From: Nostoc sp. C052 | GTDB taxonomy: Bacteria > Cyanobacteriota > Cyanobacteriia > Cyanobacteriales > Nostocaceae | NCBI RefSeq assembly: GCF_013393905.1 | Contig: NZ_CP040272.1 | Span: 1,488,001-1,552,000 of the forward strand | Direction of reading: 5' to 3' | Length of the DNA stretch: 64,000 nucleotides | Part shown: one piece after another, positions 32,901 to 39,868 of the stretch | How positions within the stretch are numbered: the first letter of the stretch is position 1 | Layout of the letters: every line of letters starts with the position of its first letter | Position numbers and translations under genes: made by a program | Notes under the pieces: generated by a model | What the model saw: the letters and a program-made list of their open reading frames with translations, nothing else | The model's database searches: none | What the model was told of the DNA's origin: nothing

Positions 32901-34176
32901 GGATTTGTTGGCAACCTAAGTCAACAGCCATAATACTGAGAAAAACAAGGGCACCGACATGATCCAGAGGCATCCAGTTTAAAGTACTGTCCTCACTGGA
33001 AAAATCATTCATTAAAATTGTGCCAGCTGTCATACTCAATAAATTGCGATGATTTAACATCACACACTTGGGTATACCAGTACTTCCAGAGGTCAAAAAT
33101 AATATTGCTAAATCCTCTGGCTGACTTTGATGTAAGTTTAAATCCGGTTCACACTCACGCAACCGATCAATAGTTGCAAATTGCAAGTTTTCTAAATCTA
33201 AAAGCCTTGACAAACTATCAATCTTGGGAGCTAAAGAAGCGCTTGTCAGTACAAGAGGTTTCCCCAGCATTTGCCAAGTATTTTGAACTTTACGCGTGGT
33301 AGTGTTAACTTGCTCGTAAGTTGGGGCAATGGATATTGGTACTGGAACAAAACCCCCTAGTACACAAGCCCAAAAACTAGAGATAAAATCTTGATTATCT
33401 TCTAGTTGAAAAATTACTTGATCTTGGGGTTTTAGCCCTAGCTTTTTTAATCCAAATAGAATCCGTTGGGCATCCTGCAATAATTCTGCATAAGATTGAT
33501 TTTTTTCACTACCATCAGACTGAACATAGATAATACTTTTAGTTGAATTTTGAGCAGTTCGTTGCAGTACTTCTGCTAAAGTTCGGGGAACATTTTGGTT
33601 TTTTTGTAGCGATTCCCCATGACTAATAGCTAGCTTTTTTAATGAGGACGAACTCTTATCTATCTTTTGAATAGGTGTGGTTGCTTGTGCTTTTTGCTGG
33701 CTATATTCTGAAGCTAACTCTTGAGTATCGGATAGTAAATCTTCTAAATGAAGAGGAGGAATAATTTTAACCTGAGACTCAACAACCACTGCAACACGCT
33801 CAACTTCTGACAATGATTCTAGTTGTTCTTCTATACGAAGCATTAAGTCAGAGTCAATAACTTCTAAATTGGCTAGAGTTTCTTCGTCTAACTCTCCTGT
33901 ATCTGTCAACGGTAGAGTTGATACTGGCACGATTGCCTTTGGTATCGATTCGCTAGGTAGAATTCCTTGCAGGTGAGATAACAATTGCTCTACTATAAAT
34001 AAACCTGATGGAACTACATAAGCAACTAACTCCTGTTTTAACTTTTCTGTCTGTCTTGATATGACTACACAATCATCTACAGTCAAACTAGACCTGATAG
34101 CAATTTCTATTTCTCTATATGAAAAACTTATATTACTTGAATTGGCTAAAAGCTGATTATAATTTTCTAATTGCAT
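29920..34176 (-). CDS. Starter loading protein: acyl ligase-ketoreductase-carrier (AL-KR-PCP)
   Basis: 1,418 residues; AGAAGGAT precedes ATG. Residues 1-160 look like only the C-terminal part of an adenylation domain (DDCVVISRQTEKLKQELVAY, LPLTDTGELD). Next is a complete AMP-forming ligase (about 190-730: ILFLTSGSTGIPK, NWMPLDHVGALVF, AFGMCETCSGITWSD, PKTSIGKIQRSQL), not of the amino-acid type. A PKS-style ketoreductase follows: structural half about 745-980, then GGTYLITGGLGGIGIEIA at 990, with catalytic Lys (LHPKVLGTW), Ser (NFSSAHG) and Tyr (GAYAAANSF) present. A carrier (DNFFELGGNSLLGTQ, about 1350) ends it. Aeruginosin loader AerA, as I recall, has ligase-KR-carrier order and makes a phenyllactate-type starter from a keto acid. 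An alpha-hydroxy-acid cap is therefore my inference here. This is the first gene of the operon. Confidence 0.88.
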   Translation of the reverse strand: MQLENYNQLLANSSNISFSYREIEIAIRSSLTVDDCVVISRQTEKLKQELVAYVVPSGLFIVEQLLSHLQGILPSESIPKAIVPVSTLPLTDTGELDEETLANLEVIDSDLMLRIEEQLESLSEVERVAVVVESQVKIIPPLHLEDLLSDTQELASEYSQQKAQATTPIQKIDKSSSSLKKLAISHGESLQKNQNVPRTLAEVLQRTAQNSTKSIIYVQSDGSEKNQSYAELLQDAQRILFGLKKLGLKPQDQVIFQLEDNQDFISSFWACVLGGFVPVPISIAPTYEQVNTTTRKVQNTWQMLGKPLVLTSASLAPKIDSLSRLLDLENLQFATIDRLRECEPDLNLHQSQPEDLAILFLTSGSTGIPKCVMLNHRNLLSMTAGTILMNDFSSEDSTLNWMPLDHVGALVFLSIMAVDLGCQQIHVPTNLIVQNPLLWLDLIDSHQATISWAPNFAFSLICDAFGELRYRALEINQKHWDLSSMQFLVNAGEAIQAKIARNFLKLLHPYGLRTNAIHPAFGMCETCSGITWSDSFSLESSSDDTSFVELGHPIAGASLRIVDDNEQIVTESTIGRLQIKGASVTSGYYQNPQANQEVFTEDGWFNTGDLGFLYQGRLTITGRQKDIIIINGLNYYCHEIEAAIEELAAVEVSYTAACAVKQPRINTDKLAIFFSPSLDGNLVSLLKEIRNKVVNKVGINPDYLIPVDKEIIPKTSIGKIQRSQLSQRFNSGEFKPIIKQVDILLGNINTIPDWFYKTIWKPKNPITINSYLTLTNPTLVFLEPEGLGRYLCQILSENNLPYITVSPAEDFLKINRSHYTITPDKPEHYELLLKSLAADNIIIGQILHLWTYDKYQGQVKSQEVLEQAQNKGIYSLLFLVQALAKVQGLDHAVQLLFISSHIQSISSSDPIAYEKSTVLGLLKTIPQELPNLNCRHIDLPFTQVEKNGTYILQELQTSSKEREVAYRNGQRLVPRLEKVDFAGGPKSPIPFKQGGTYLITGGLGGIGIEIARYLLKNYQTKLLLVGRTPIPNKSTDNVDLEKANFIEQRIKAYQELEKLGGEIIYEAVDICDLKQLQIVVEKAKSRWENNLDGIIHLAGTFHEQLLLEETQENLAAVLHPKVLGTWALHQLVKNNNDSIFINFSSAHGFFGSTVVGAYAAANSFLDSFCYYQNSNSKLDSYCFAWSMWDDTGMSQGYQMKNLIRAKGFYVMSSSQAISSMLASLQHQQTHLLIGLDGSNQNIQRWQSQTFSLQNLTAYFTTTNSDDIVKLTDFRIQDRFGTSCICNLVQLKEIPLTLSGAIDKNKLVQRFTRQETDDSVEPRNEGEQKIAQIWQQVLGIPLPSIHDNFFELGGNSLLGTQLISQLRDAFSIELSLHDLFTSPTVAQLACDLEALRIAAEDSDTFINNTKAEEYEEGYL

Positions 34177-34728
34177 TAGCTTTTATATCCTTCTGAAAGT
34201 CAGCTTTTTGAGAATTAAAATTACTTAACTGTATTTTTTTTTGAAGAAATGTAGATTTACATTAGGTAACAGCTAGTCATCAAAATTACTCCTCAACGAT
34301 TTTAACTATTTTTAGAATCTAAACCTCTTGGGCATTAGTAATATTATGTACTTGGTTCATAGTAGGTCTTTTTTGGCTTTGCTAATAAAGCGAGATTTTG
34401 AAAAGTATTCAAGATCAGCATTATATTTTACCCTCAGAGAAATAAAATAACGCTACTTAGAACTTCAACTAACAGATAATCTCAGTTTTATTAAGAAAAT
34501 GCAATAGCAACTTTAAGACTATTATTGTCTTAACCCTCCAGCGAACTAGAGATTTCAGGCAATTAAGAGGACAGTTAAGACAGTTAAGACAGTTAAGGGG
34601 ACAGTTAAGACAGTTAAGGGTATAGTTAAAATATTTAAATTAATAAAAGAATAATTAGCAGCAATTAATTTTTTAGTAGATGCACAGAGAAGCCAGTGCG
34701 TTTCGTCGGTTCTCACGACATTCTCGTT
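34177..34728. other. Intergenic region upstream of the NRPS operon (divergent with Nudix gene)
   Basis: A 0.55-kb A/T-rich gap between divergently read genes; it should hold the promoter of the peptide cluster and of the Nudix gene. I see no convincing RNA gene, protein gene or NtcA-type site (GTA-N8-TAC). The main structure is the tandem GACAGTTAA array listed separately. Confidence 0.6.
34570..34629. repeat. Tandem GACAGTTAA repeat array
   Basis: Five perfect copies of GACAGTTAA at 34570, 34579, 34588, 34600 and 34609, plus a degenerate sixth (TATAGTTAA at 34621). The spacing is 9 bp except for 12-bp steps before the fourth and the last copy. It could be a binding array for a regulator or a slippage-prone short tandem repeat of the sort common in Nostoc. 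Confidence 0.85.
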
Positions 34729-35217
34729 ATGGCAAATTGGTCAGACTCCTATCTCGGCAAGTTACGACAAGTTGTAGGCGATCGCTTACTTTTATTATTT
34801 GGCTCACGTGTGATTATTGAGGATAGCTTGGGGCGCGTTTTGTTGCAAAAGCGGAGTGATTTTAAGCTTTGGGGGCTACCTGGTGGCTGTCCTGAGGTAG
34901 GCGAATCTGCCGAAGAATGTTCCGCACGAGAGGTTTTTGAGGAAACTGGTTTAACGGTTAAGGGTTTTGAAGCTGTGGGGTTGTCTTCCAACCCAGCCCA
35001 TGAAACTGTAACTTATCCCAATGGCGATCGCGTGCAAAACTTCATTTTGATTTTGCGAGCCGTTGAATGGGAAGGAAACCTCGCTTGTCTAGATGGAGAA
35101 TCGCTGGCGCTGGAATTTTTTGATTTGGCTGAGTTACCTGCATTAATGCCAAATGACCAGCCTGTTTTAGAAAAGTTTCAGGAATACAAGAAAAGCGGCA
35201 AATTTCTATTGTTCTAA
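34729..35217 (+). CDS. Nudix hydrolase
   Basis: 162 residues from ATG 34729. The Nudix box is intact: GCPEVGESAEECSAREVFEE followed by TGL fits GX5EX7REUXEEXGU, the Mg-binding pyrophosphohydrolase motif. The sequence before it, VIIEDSLGRVLLQKRSDFKLWGLPGG, is typical of the MutT/ADP-ribose-pyrophosphatase-like group. The substrate cannot be named. An in-frame GTG at 34696 would add 11 residues; neither start has a strong ribosome-binding site, and MANWSDSYLG is the more natural N-terminus. It is divergent from the peptide cluster and ends at a strong terminator, so it is probably transcribed alone. Confidence 0.92.
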   Translation: MANWSDSYLGKLRQVVGDRLLLLFGSRVIIEDSLGRVLLQKRSDFKLWGLPGGCPEVGESAEECSAREVFEETGLTVKGFEAVGLSSNPAHETVTYPNGDRVQNFILILRAVEWEGNLACLDGESLALEFFDLAELPALMPNDQPVLEKFQEYKKSGKFLLF

Positions 35218-35249
35218 AAATCTAGTGATTGAGATTTAAAATAGTACAT

Positions 35250-35287
35250 TGTAGAGTCACATATCTATGATCTCTACACATTTTTTT
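35250..35287 (+). terminator. Rho-independent terminator after the Nudix gene
   Basis: Stem TGTAGAGTCA / TGATCTCTACA (one bulged base) with an 8-base loop, followed after two bases by TTTTTTT, 32 bp after the Nudix stop codon. Confidence 0.8.
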
Positions 35288-35294
35288 ACGTTCC

Positions 35295-35341
35295 ATAAGG
35301 GACTTCCAAATCAAAAAAATACCGACAAGATTGGATAATTT
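35295..35341. repeat. Fragment related to the MITE-like element at 62670-62800
   Basis: AAGGGACTTCCAAATCAAAA matches the terminal repeat of the 62670-62800 element. GATTGGATAATTT, a little further on, is the reverse complement of that element's subterminal AATTATCCAAT. The internal GC-rich hairpin is missing, so this looks like a deleted or rearranged copy. It lies in the promoter region of the flavoprotein gene. Confidence 0.55.
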
Positions 35342-35432
35342 GTTTGTTGTAAATCCCGAAAAATGTTAAAATACAGTAACTTGCTAAATTTACCGTACTT
35401 TGTGCAAAAACCTATAAAAAATACTTGATATT

Positions 35433-37142
35433 ATGAATATCAATACCCAGTGGATCAAAACAGATGTACTCGTCATTGGCGGTGGTACAGCAGGAACAAT
35501 GGCAGGCATCAAGGCAAGACAAGCCAATCCTGATGCGGATGTGCTGATTTTAGAAAAGGCTAACATCCGTCGCAGTGGTGCGATCGCAATGGGTATGGAT
35601 GGCGTTAATACCGCAGTCATTCCCGGACATTCCACACCAGAACAATACGTGCGTGAAATCACCCTGGCTAACGATGGCATTGTCAACCAAAAAGCCGTTT
35701 ATCAAACAGGCAAATTAGGTTATGAAGTCATCCAAGAATTAGAAAGCTGGGGTGTGAAATTTCAAAAAGATGCTCAAGGCAACTATGACTTAAAACAAGT
35801 GCATCGTGTGGGTAAATATGTCTTACCTATGCCAGAAGGTAAAGACCTCAAAACAATTCTTACCCGCCAAGTTAAACGCCACAAAGTCAAAGTGACAAAT
35901 CGCGTCATGGCAACCCGCGTCTTAGTTAAAGAAGGACGTGCTATTGGGGCGGTGGGATTTGATGTCAGAAGCGGAGATTATATTGTTATTCAAGCTAAAG
36001 CAGTCATTTTGTGTACAGGTGCTTGTGGCAGATTAGGATTACCTGCTTCCGGCTATCTCTACGGCACTTATGAAAATCCTACTAATGCCGGAGATGGCTA
36101 TTCAATGGCTTATCATGCCGGTGCAGAACTTAGCAATATTGAATGCTTTCAAGTTAATCCTTTAATCAAAGATTATAACGGCCCCGCCTGTGCTTATGTC
36201 GCCGGGCCTTTTGGCGCACATACAGCCAACGCCGAAGGAAATCGCTTCATTAGTTGTGACTATTGGAGTGGTCAGATGATGTTGGAAATCTGGAAAGAAT
36301 TAAATTCTGGAAAAGGGCCAGTCCAACTCAAAATGACCCATCTTGATGAAGATACAATCGCTGAAATTGAATCCATATTGTGGGCGAATGAACGACCAAG
36401 TAGAGAACGCTTTCATCAAGGCAGAAATGAAGATTATCGCACCCAGGGCGTCGAGATGCACATTTCCGAAATTGGCTTATGTAGTGGTCATAGTGCCTCT
36501 GGTGTATGGGTAAATGAAAATGCTCAAACAACTGTCCCTGGTTTGTATGCAGCCGGAGACATGGCTAGCGTTCCTCATAATTACATGATTGGGGCATTTG
36601 TTTTCGGTCGCATAGCCGGAACTCATGCCATTGAATATATCCAAGATTTAGATTTTACCGAACCAGATCCAGATTTTTTAGAAACTGAAAAATCCAGAAT
36701 TTATGCACCTTTAACTCGCCCAAATGGTGTACCTCACACCCAGGTAGAATATAAATTAAGACGCTTAGTTAATGATTATCTGCAACCACCAAAATCAGGC
36801 AATAAAATCGAGATTGGGTTAAAACATTTTGTCCAATATCAAGAAACATTAGATTTAATGGGCGCTCGTGATCCCCATGAATTGATGCGTAGTCTAGAAG
36901 TGCATTTTATTCGTGACTGTGCAGAAATGGCAGCCAGAGCATCATTATATCGTCAAGAGACTCGTTGGGGTCTTTATCATTACCGCTTAGATTATCCCGA
37001 AAAGAATGATGAAGAGTGGTTTTGTCATGTCAATTTAAAGAAAGATGAATTAGAGCAAATGGTATTGTTTAAGCGTTCTGTAGATCCTTACATTGTGGAA
37101 GTAGATGCAGTCAAAGAAGTCTATAATGTTGCCGTTAAGTAA
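35433..37142 (+). CDS. FAD flavoprotein resembling APS reductase alpha subunit (AprA) / fumarate reductase family
   Basis: 569 residues. Dinucleotide-binding motif TDVLVIGGGTAGTMAGIKAR at residues 10-29; LILEKANIRRSGAIAMGMDG near 39-58 and PGLYAAGDM plus NYMIGAFVFGRIAGTHA near 370-400 are FAD-domain motifs. The LEKANIRRSGA segment and the C-terminal ETRWGLYHYRLDYP region resemble AprA more than succinate dehydrogenase. AprA proteins are usually 600 residues or more, so this one is shorter. An AprB-like ferredoxin gene follows in the same direction, which supports a two-subunit redox enzyme in the cytoplasm. Oxygenic cyanobacteria do not do dissimilatory sulfate reduction, so the substrate is unknown. 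No clear ribosome-binding site before ATG. Confidence 0.85.
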   Translation: MNINTQWIKTDVLVIGGGTAGTMAGIKARQANPDADVLILEKANIRRSGAIAMGMDGVNTAVIPGHSTPEQYVREITLANDGIVNQKAVYQTGKLGYEVIQELESWGVKFQKDAQGNYDLKQVHRVGKYVLPMPEGKDLKTILTRQVKRHKVKVTNRVMATRVLVKEGRAIGAVGFDVRSGDYIVIQAKAVILCTGACGRLGLPASGYLYGTYENPTNAGDGYSMAYHAGAELSNIECFQVNPLIKDYNGPACAYVAGPFGAHTANAEGNRFISCDYWSGQMMLEIWKELNSGKGPVQLKMTHLDEDTIAEIESILWANERPSRERFHQGRNEDYRTQGVEMHISEIGLCSGHSASGVWVNENAQTTVPGLYAAGDMASVPHNYMIGAFVFGRIAGTHAIEYIQDLDFTEPDPDFLETEKSRIYAPLTRPNGVPHTQVEYKLRRLVNDYLQPPKSGNKIEIGLKHFVQYQETLDLMGARDPHELMRSLEVHFIRDCAEMAARASLYRQETRWGLYHYRLDYPEKNDEEWFCHVNLKKDELEQMVLFKRSVDPYIVEVDAVKEVYNVAVK

Positions 37143-37172
37143 GAGGATGTTTTAAAAGTTTTGGGAGAAATG

Positions 37173-37203
37173 TAGGGTGTGTTGTCGCGGAGCACAACGC
37201 ACC
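37173..37203. repeat. Palindromic intergenic repeat
   Basis: GGTGTGTTGT and ACAACGCACC pair around a short GC-rich loop just after the flavoprotein gene. Palindromes with GGTGCGTT-like arms are dispersed in Nostoc genomes (from memory). It could stabilise the 3' end of the flavoprotein message or partly terminate it before the ferredoxin gene. Confidence 0.7.
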
Positions 37204-37250
37204 ATCAACAATTCAATAACTTTTCTAGAATACAGCCTAAGATCATAAAA

Positions 37251-37484
37251 ATGGGTTATGAAGCAATAATTTTCGATCTCGATAATACACTGTTGAATTT
37301 TGAGATATGTGAACTGCAAGCTATTCTGATAGCGCTGAAAAATTGTGCAGTATCTTTAGATTTAAATGGAGTCAGTGAGACTAATTTTCTTCAAGTCTTT
37401 GAAACTTATAATTCCCAGTATTGGAGACAGCGAGAAACTTTTTCTCCTAGTGAATTAGCTTACCCTATTTGTTTAACCCTTTAA
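37251..37484 (+). pseudogene. HAD-superfamily phosphatase, N-terminal remnant
   Basis: From ATG 37251 the product starts MGYEAIIFDLDNTLLNFEIC, with the HAD motif I DxDNT, then a cap-like helical stretch to FSPSELAYPICLTL and a stop after 77 residues. YjjG/Gph-type enzymes have about 220-240 residues; motifs II-IV are absent here and nothing downstream continues them. It is therefore a truncated gene. It lies between the flavoprotein and ferredoxin genes on the same strand, next to a palindromic repeat, which suggests insertion by rearrangement into an older operon. Confidence 0.75.
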
Positions 37485-37515
37485 CAGTTTCAATACAAAA
37501 TCATGGAGTTGTTTT

Positions 37516-37743
37516 ATGGCTTTAATCAATCAAAGAATAGATGTTCCTGTGATAGTTGATGAATCAAAATGTCTAGAAAAATGCACAGCCTGTATTGAAG
37601 TTTGTCCCTTGGATGTATTGGCAAAAAATCCAGAGACGGGGAAAGCTTATATGAAATATGATGAGTGTTGGTTTTGTCTACCTTGTGAAAAAGAATGTCC
37701 AACGAATGCAATTACTGTACAAATTCCGTTTTTGTTGCGCTAG
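37516..37743 (+). CDS. 2[4Fe-4S] ferredoxin, AprB-like
   Basis: 75 residues; GGAG seven bases before ATG. Two cysteine clusters: CLEKCTACIEVCP (C-x3-C-x2-C-x3-CP) and CWFCLPCEKECP (C-x2-C-x2-C-x3-CP). The second, with YDECWFC and CPTNAITV around it, resembles the beta subunit of APS reductase (CWECYSC type), without that protein's C-terminal tail. It is the likely electron-transfer partner of the flavoprotein upstream. The HEAT-repeat gene starts 45 bp after its stop. Confidence 0.9.
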   Translation: MALINQRIDVPVIVDESKCLEKCTACIEVCPLDVLAKNPETGKAYMKYDECWFCLPCEKECPTNAITVQIPFLLR

Positions 37744-37788
37744 TTGTGTGCAGTGGCAGAAGAAGTAATTATTTCTAGAGGATTCAAA

Positions 37789-38784
37789 ATGTCTGCAAGT
37801 AATAATTTGGAATTAAAGCAATGGTTGGAAATGTTGCGATCGCCTGACGTAAACGATCGGATAGTAGCTATCAAAACCTTGCAACATCTAGGCGATGACG
37901 AAACAATCGACGCTTTAATTATCGCTTTGAAAGATGAAAATGTTATTGTTCAGAAAATAGCAATATCTGCTCTTTGGGAAATTGCTAATCCTGTTGCCAT
38001 CCCTGCTTTAATTGAAAGCCTCGGTTCAGCAGATACAGAGATTCGCACTGAAGCCGCATCAGCATTAAATGAGTTAATTACACAAGACGAATTGTTACTT
38101 TTACTAGATAAACTTCAAAGTAATGATGTAAATCTTCAATTAAATATTTTGGTGCTTTTGCGGAAGATACATGATATTCAATCTTTGCCATATATTTTCC
38201 CATTTTTAGAATCAAAAAATCCTGAGTTAAGAGAAGCAGCCGTTACAACACTGCGATATATCAATCAACTAGAAAAATGTCCGCAAGCTTTAAATTTAAT
38301 ATTTGATGAGGAAGCAAGTGTACGTCGTGCTGCGGCTTTAACTTTAGAACATTTACAAGATATAGAAGTGATTACAATACTTGCTCAAGCACTTACAAAT
38401 GATAGTGACTGGCAAGTTCGCCGAAATGCAGCTAAATCTCTGACTATTCATGCAAATAATCAAGCAATTTCAGCATTAGAAATAGCCTTAAATGATGAAC
38501 ATTGGCAAGTGCGGAAATCAGCAGCACAAGCTTTGCAAAAAATTCCAGATATTCAAGTTATGCCGAGGTTAATTCAAGCATTAACAGATGAATATGCAGA
38601 TGTCCGCAAAGAAGCTGCGATCGCACTTGGGAATTTAGCTCATCCCGACGTTATTAACCCCCTGCAACAAGCCTTAGATGACCCTGACAAAGAAGTATCC
38701 ATCCAAGCGCAACGGGCAATTCAGAAGATTCAAAGCAATAGTCTTAAGGGAGCAATAAATAACCTAGAGAAAGGCTTCTCCTAA
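37789..38784 (+). CDS. HEAT-repeat (PBS lyase-type) protein
   Basis: 331 residues from ATG 37789, chosen because AGAGG stands about seven bases upstream; a TTG 45 bp earlier is possible but lacks a site. The protein is made almost wholly of about ten 31-residue helical repeats with the pattern DxxVRxxAAxALxxL (e.g. EASVRRAAALTLEHL, DWQVRRNAAKSLTIHA, YADVRKEAAIALGNL). Repeats of this kind act as scaffolds or in cyanobacteria assist chromophore attachment to phycobiliproteins. No phycobilisome gene is near; the neighbours suggest a scaffold or assembly role for the flavoprotein-ferredoxin pair (inference). Confidence 0.88.
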   Translation: MSASNNLELKQWLEMLRSPDVNDRIVAIKTLQHLGDDETIDALIIALKDENVIVQKIAISALWEIANPVAIPALIESLGSADTEIRTEAASALNELITQDELLLLLDKLQSNDVNLQLNILVLLRKIHDIQSLPYIFPFLESKNPELREAAVTTLRYINQLEKCPQALNLIFDEEASVRRAAALTLEHLQDIEVITILAQALTNDSDWQVRRNAAKSLTIHANNQAISALEIALNDEHWQVRKSAAQALQKIPDIQVMPRLIQALTDEYADVRKEAAIALGNLAHPDVINPLQQALDDPDKEVSIQAQRAIQKIQSNSLKGAINNLEKGFS

Positions 38785-38786
38785 CT

Positions 38787-39854
38787 ATGTCTGACCACCA
38801 ATCCCCCTTTCAGCATTCGGAACAAGAAGTAAAACCAGATACTAATCCCCATCAGCAAGAAGTCATCCAACTTCTGAAACAGGTCATCGAGCCTACCTTA
38901 AAAAATGATATCGTTAGTTTGGGAATGGTACGAAACTTACGCATAGTTGATGACTATGTTTACTTGCGTTTATATATTGGTTCCCATCAGCAGCAATTAC
39001 AGACAGAGATTCAATCTAAATTATCATTTATAACTTGGTGTAAAAAAACTTATATTCAAATTTGTACAATTCCTGGCGTTAAAATAACCTTAGCAGTTTC
39101 TAGCGGCAAAGGTGGTGTGGGCAAATCAACAACAGCCGTAAATATAGCCGCCGCTTTAAAATTGCAAGGGGCAAAGGTTGGGCTACTAGATGCTGATATT
39201 TATGGCCCTAACGTGCCTCAAATGTTGGGTTTAGGACAAGCTGAGATTCAAGTAATTCATACTCCTACAGGTGATAAGTTTTTACCTCTAGAAGTTCAGG
39301 GAATTAAACTGATGTCAGTTGGTTTACTTGTAGAAGAAAATCGTCCTTTGGCATGGCGTGGCCCTGTGTTGCATAAAATTATCACTCAATTTTTGCAAGA
39401 TGTGGAATGGGGCGAATTGGATTATTTATTAATAGATTTACCTCCCGGTACAGGTGATGCTCAAATCACAATTATCCAAGAAAGCCCTGTTTGTGGAGTA
39501 ATTCTCGTGACCACTCCTCAGCAAGTAGCGATCGCAGATGTCCGACGTAACATATATATGTTTCGCCAAGTTGGTGTTCCCGTCCTTGGGATCGTAGAAA
39601 ACATGAGCTATTTAATTTGTGGTGATTGTGGCGCACGCACGCCAATTTTTGGCAGTGGTGGCGGCGAACAACTCGCAGCAGAATTACAAGCGCCACTGCT
39701 GGGGCAAATTCCTATTGATCCTGATATTTGTAGCGGTGGTGATACTGGAAATCCGATTGCAATTAGGGATCGCACTTCGCCTGCAAGCGAGGTTTTTGTC
39801 CAAATTGCCACTGCGCTGAACGCAACTTTTATCAATTGCAGACAACCTCAATAA
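38787..39854 (+). CDS. mrp: Mrp/ApbC-type Fe-S cluster carrier ATPase
   Basis: 355 residues, starting two bases after the HEAT gene stop, so the genes are co-transcribed. Residues 20-95 form a MIP18/DUF59-like domain (HQQEVIQLLKQVIEPTLKND). The P-loop domain follows: VSSGKGGVGKSTTAVNIAAAL near 105, LIDLPPGTGDAQ near 218, ENMSYLICGDCG near 270 with the CxxC used for cluster binding and dimer formation. Mrp/ApbC/Nbp35 proteins carry and transfer [4Fe-4S] clusters; placement behind a ferredoxin gene fits delivery to that complex. Cyanobacteria usually have another Mrp copy, so this may be an operon-dedicated paralogue (inference). Confidence 0.93.
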   Translation: MSDHQSPFQHSEQEVKPDTNPHQQEVIQLLKQVIEPTLKNDIVSLGMVRNLRIVDDYVYLRLYIGSHQQQLQTEIQSKLSFITWCKKTYIQICTIPGVKITLAVSSGKGGVGKSTTAVNIAAALKLQGAKVGLLDADIYGPNVPQMLGLGQAEIQVIHTPTGDKFLPLEVQGIKLMSVGLLVEENRPLAWRGPVLHKIITQFLQDVEWGELDYLLIDLPPGTGDAQITIIQESPVCGVILVTTPQQVAIADVRRNIYMFRQVGVPVLGIVENMSYLICGDCGARTPIFGSGGGEQLAAELQAPLLGQIPIDPDICSGGDTGNPIAIRDRTSPASEVFVQIATALNATFINCRQPQ

Positions 39855-39868
39855 AAGCTCAGGGAGCA

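Noticed and set aside
34570..34629. Possible CRISPR or origin iterons
   Set aside because: Nine-base units without spacers, no replication or cas gene nearby; treated as a simple tandem repeat.
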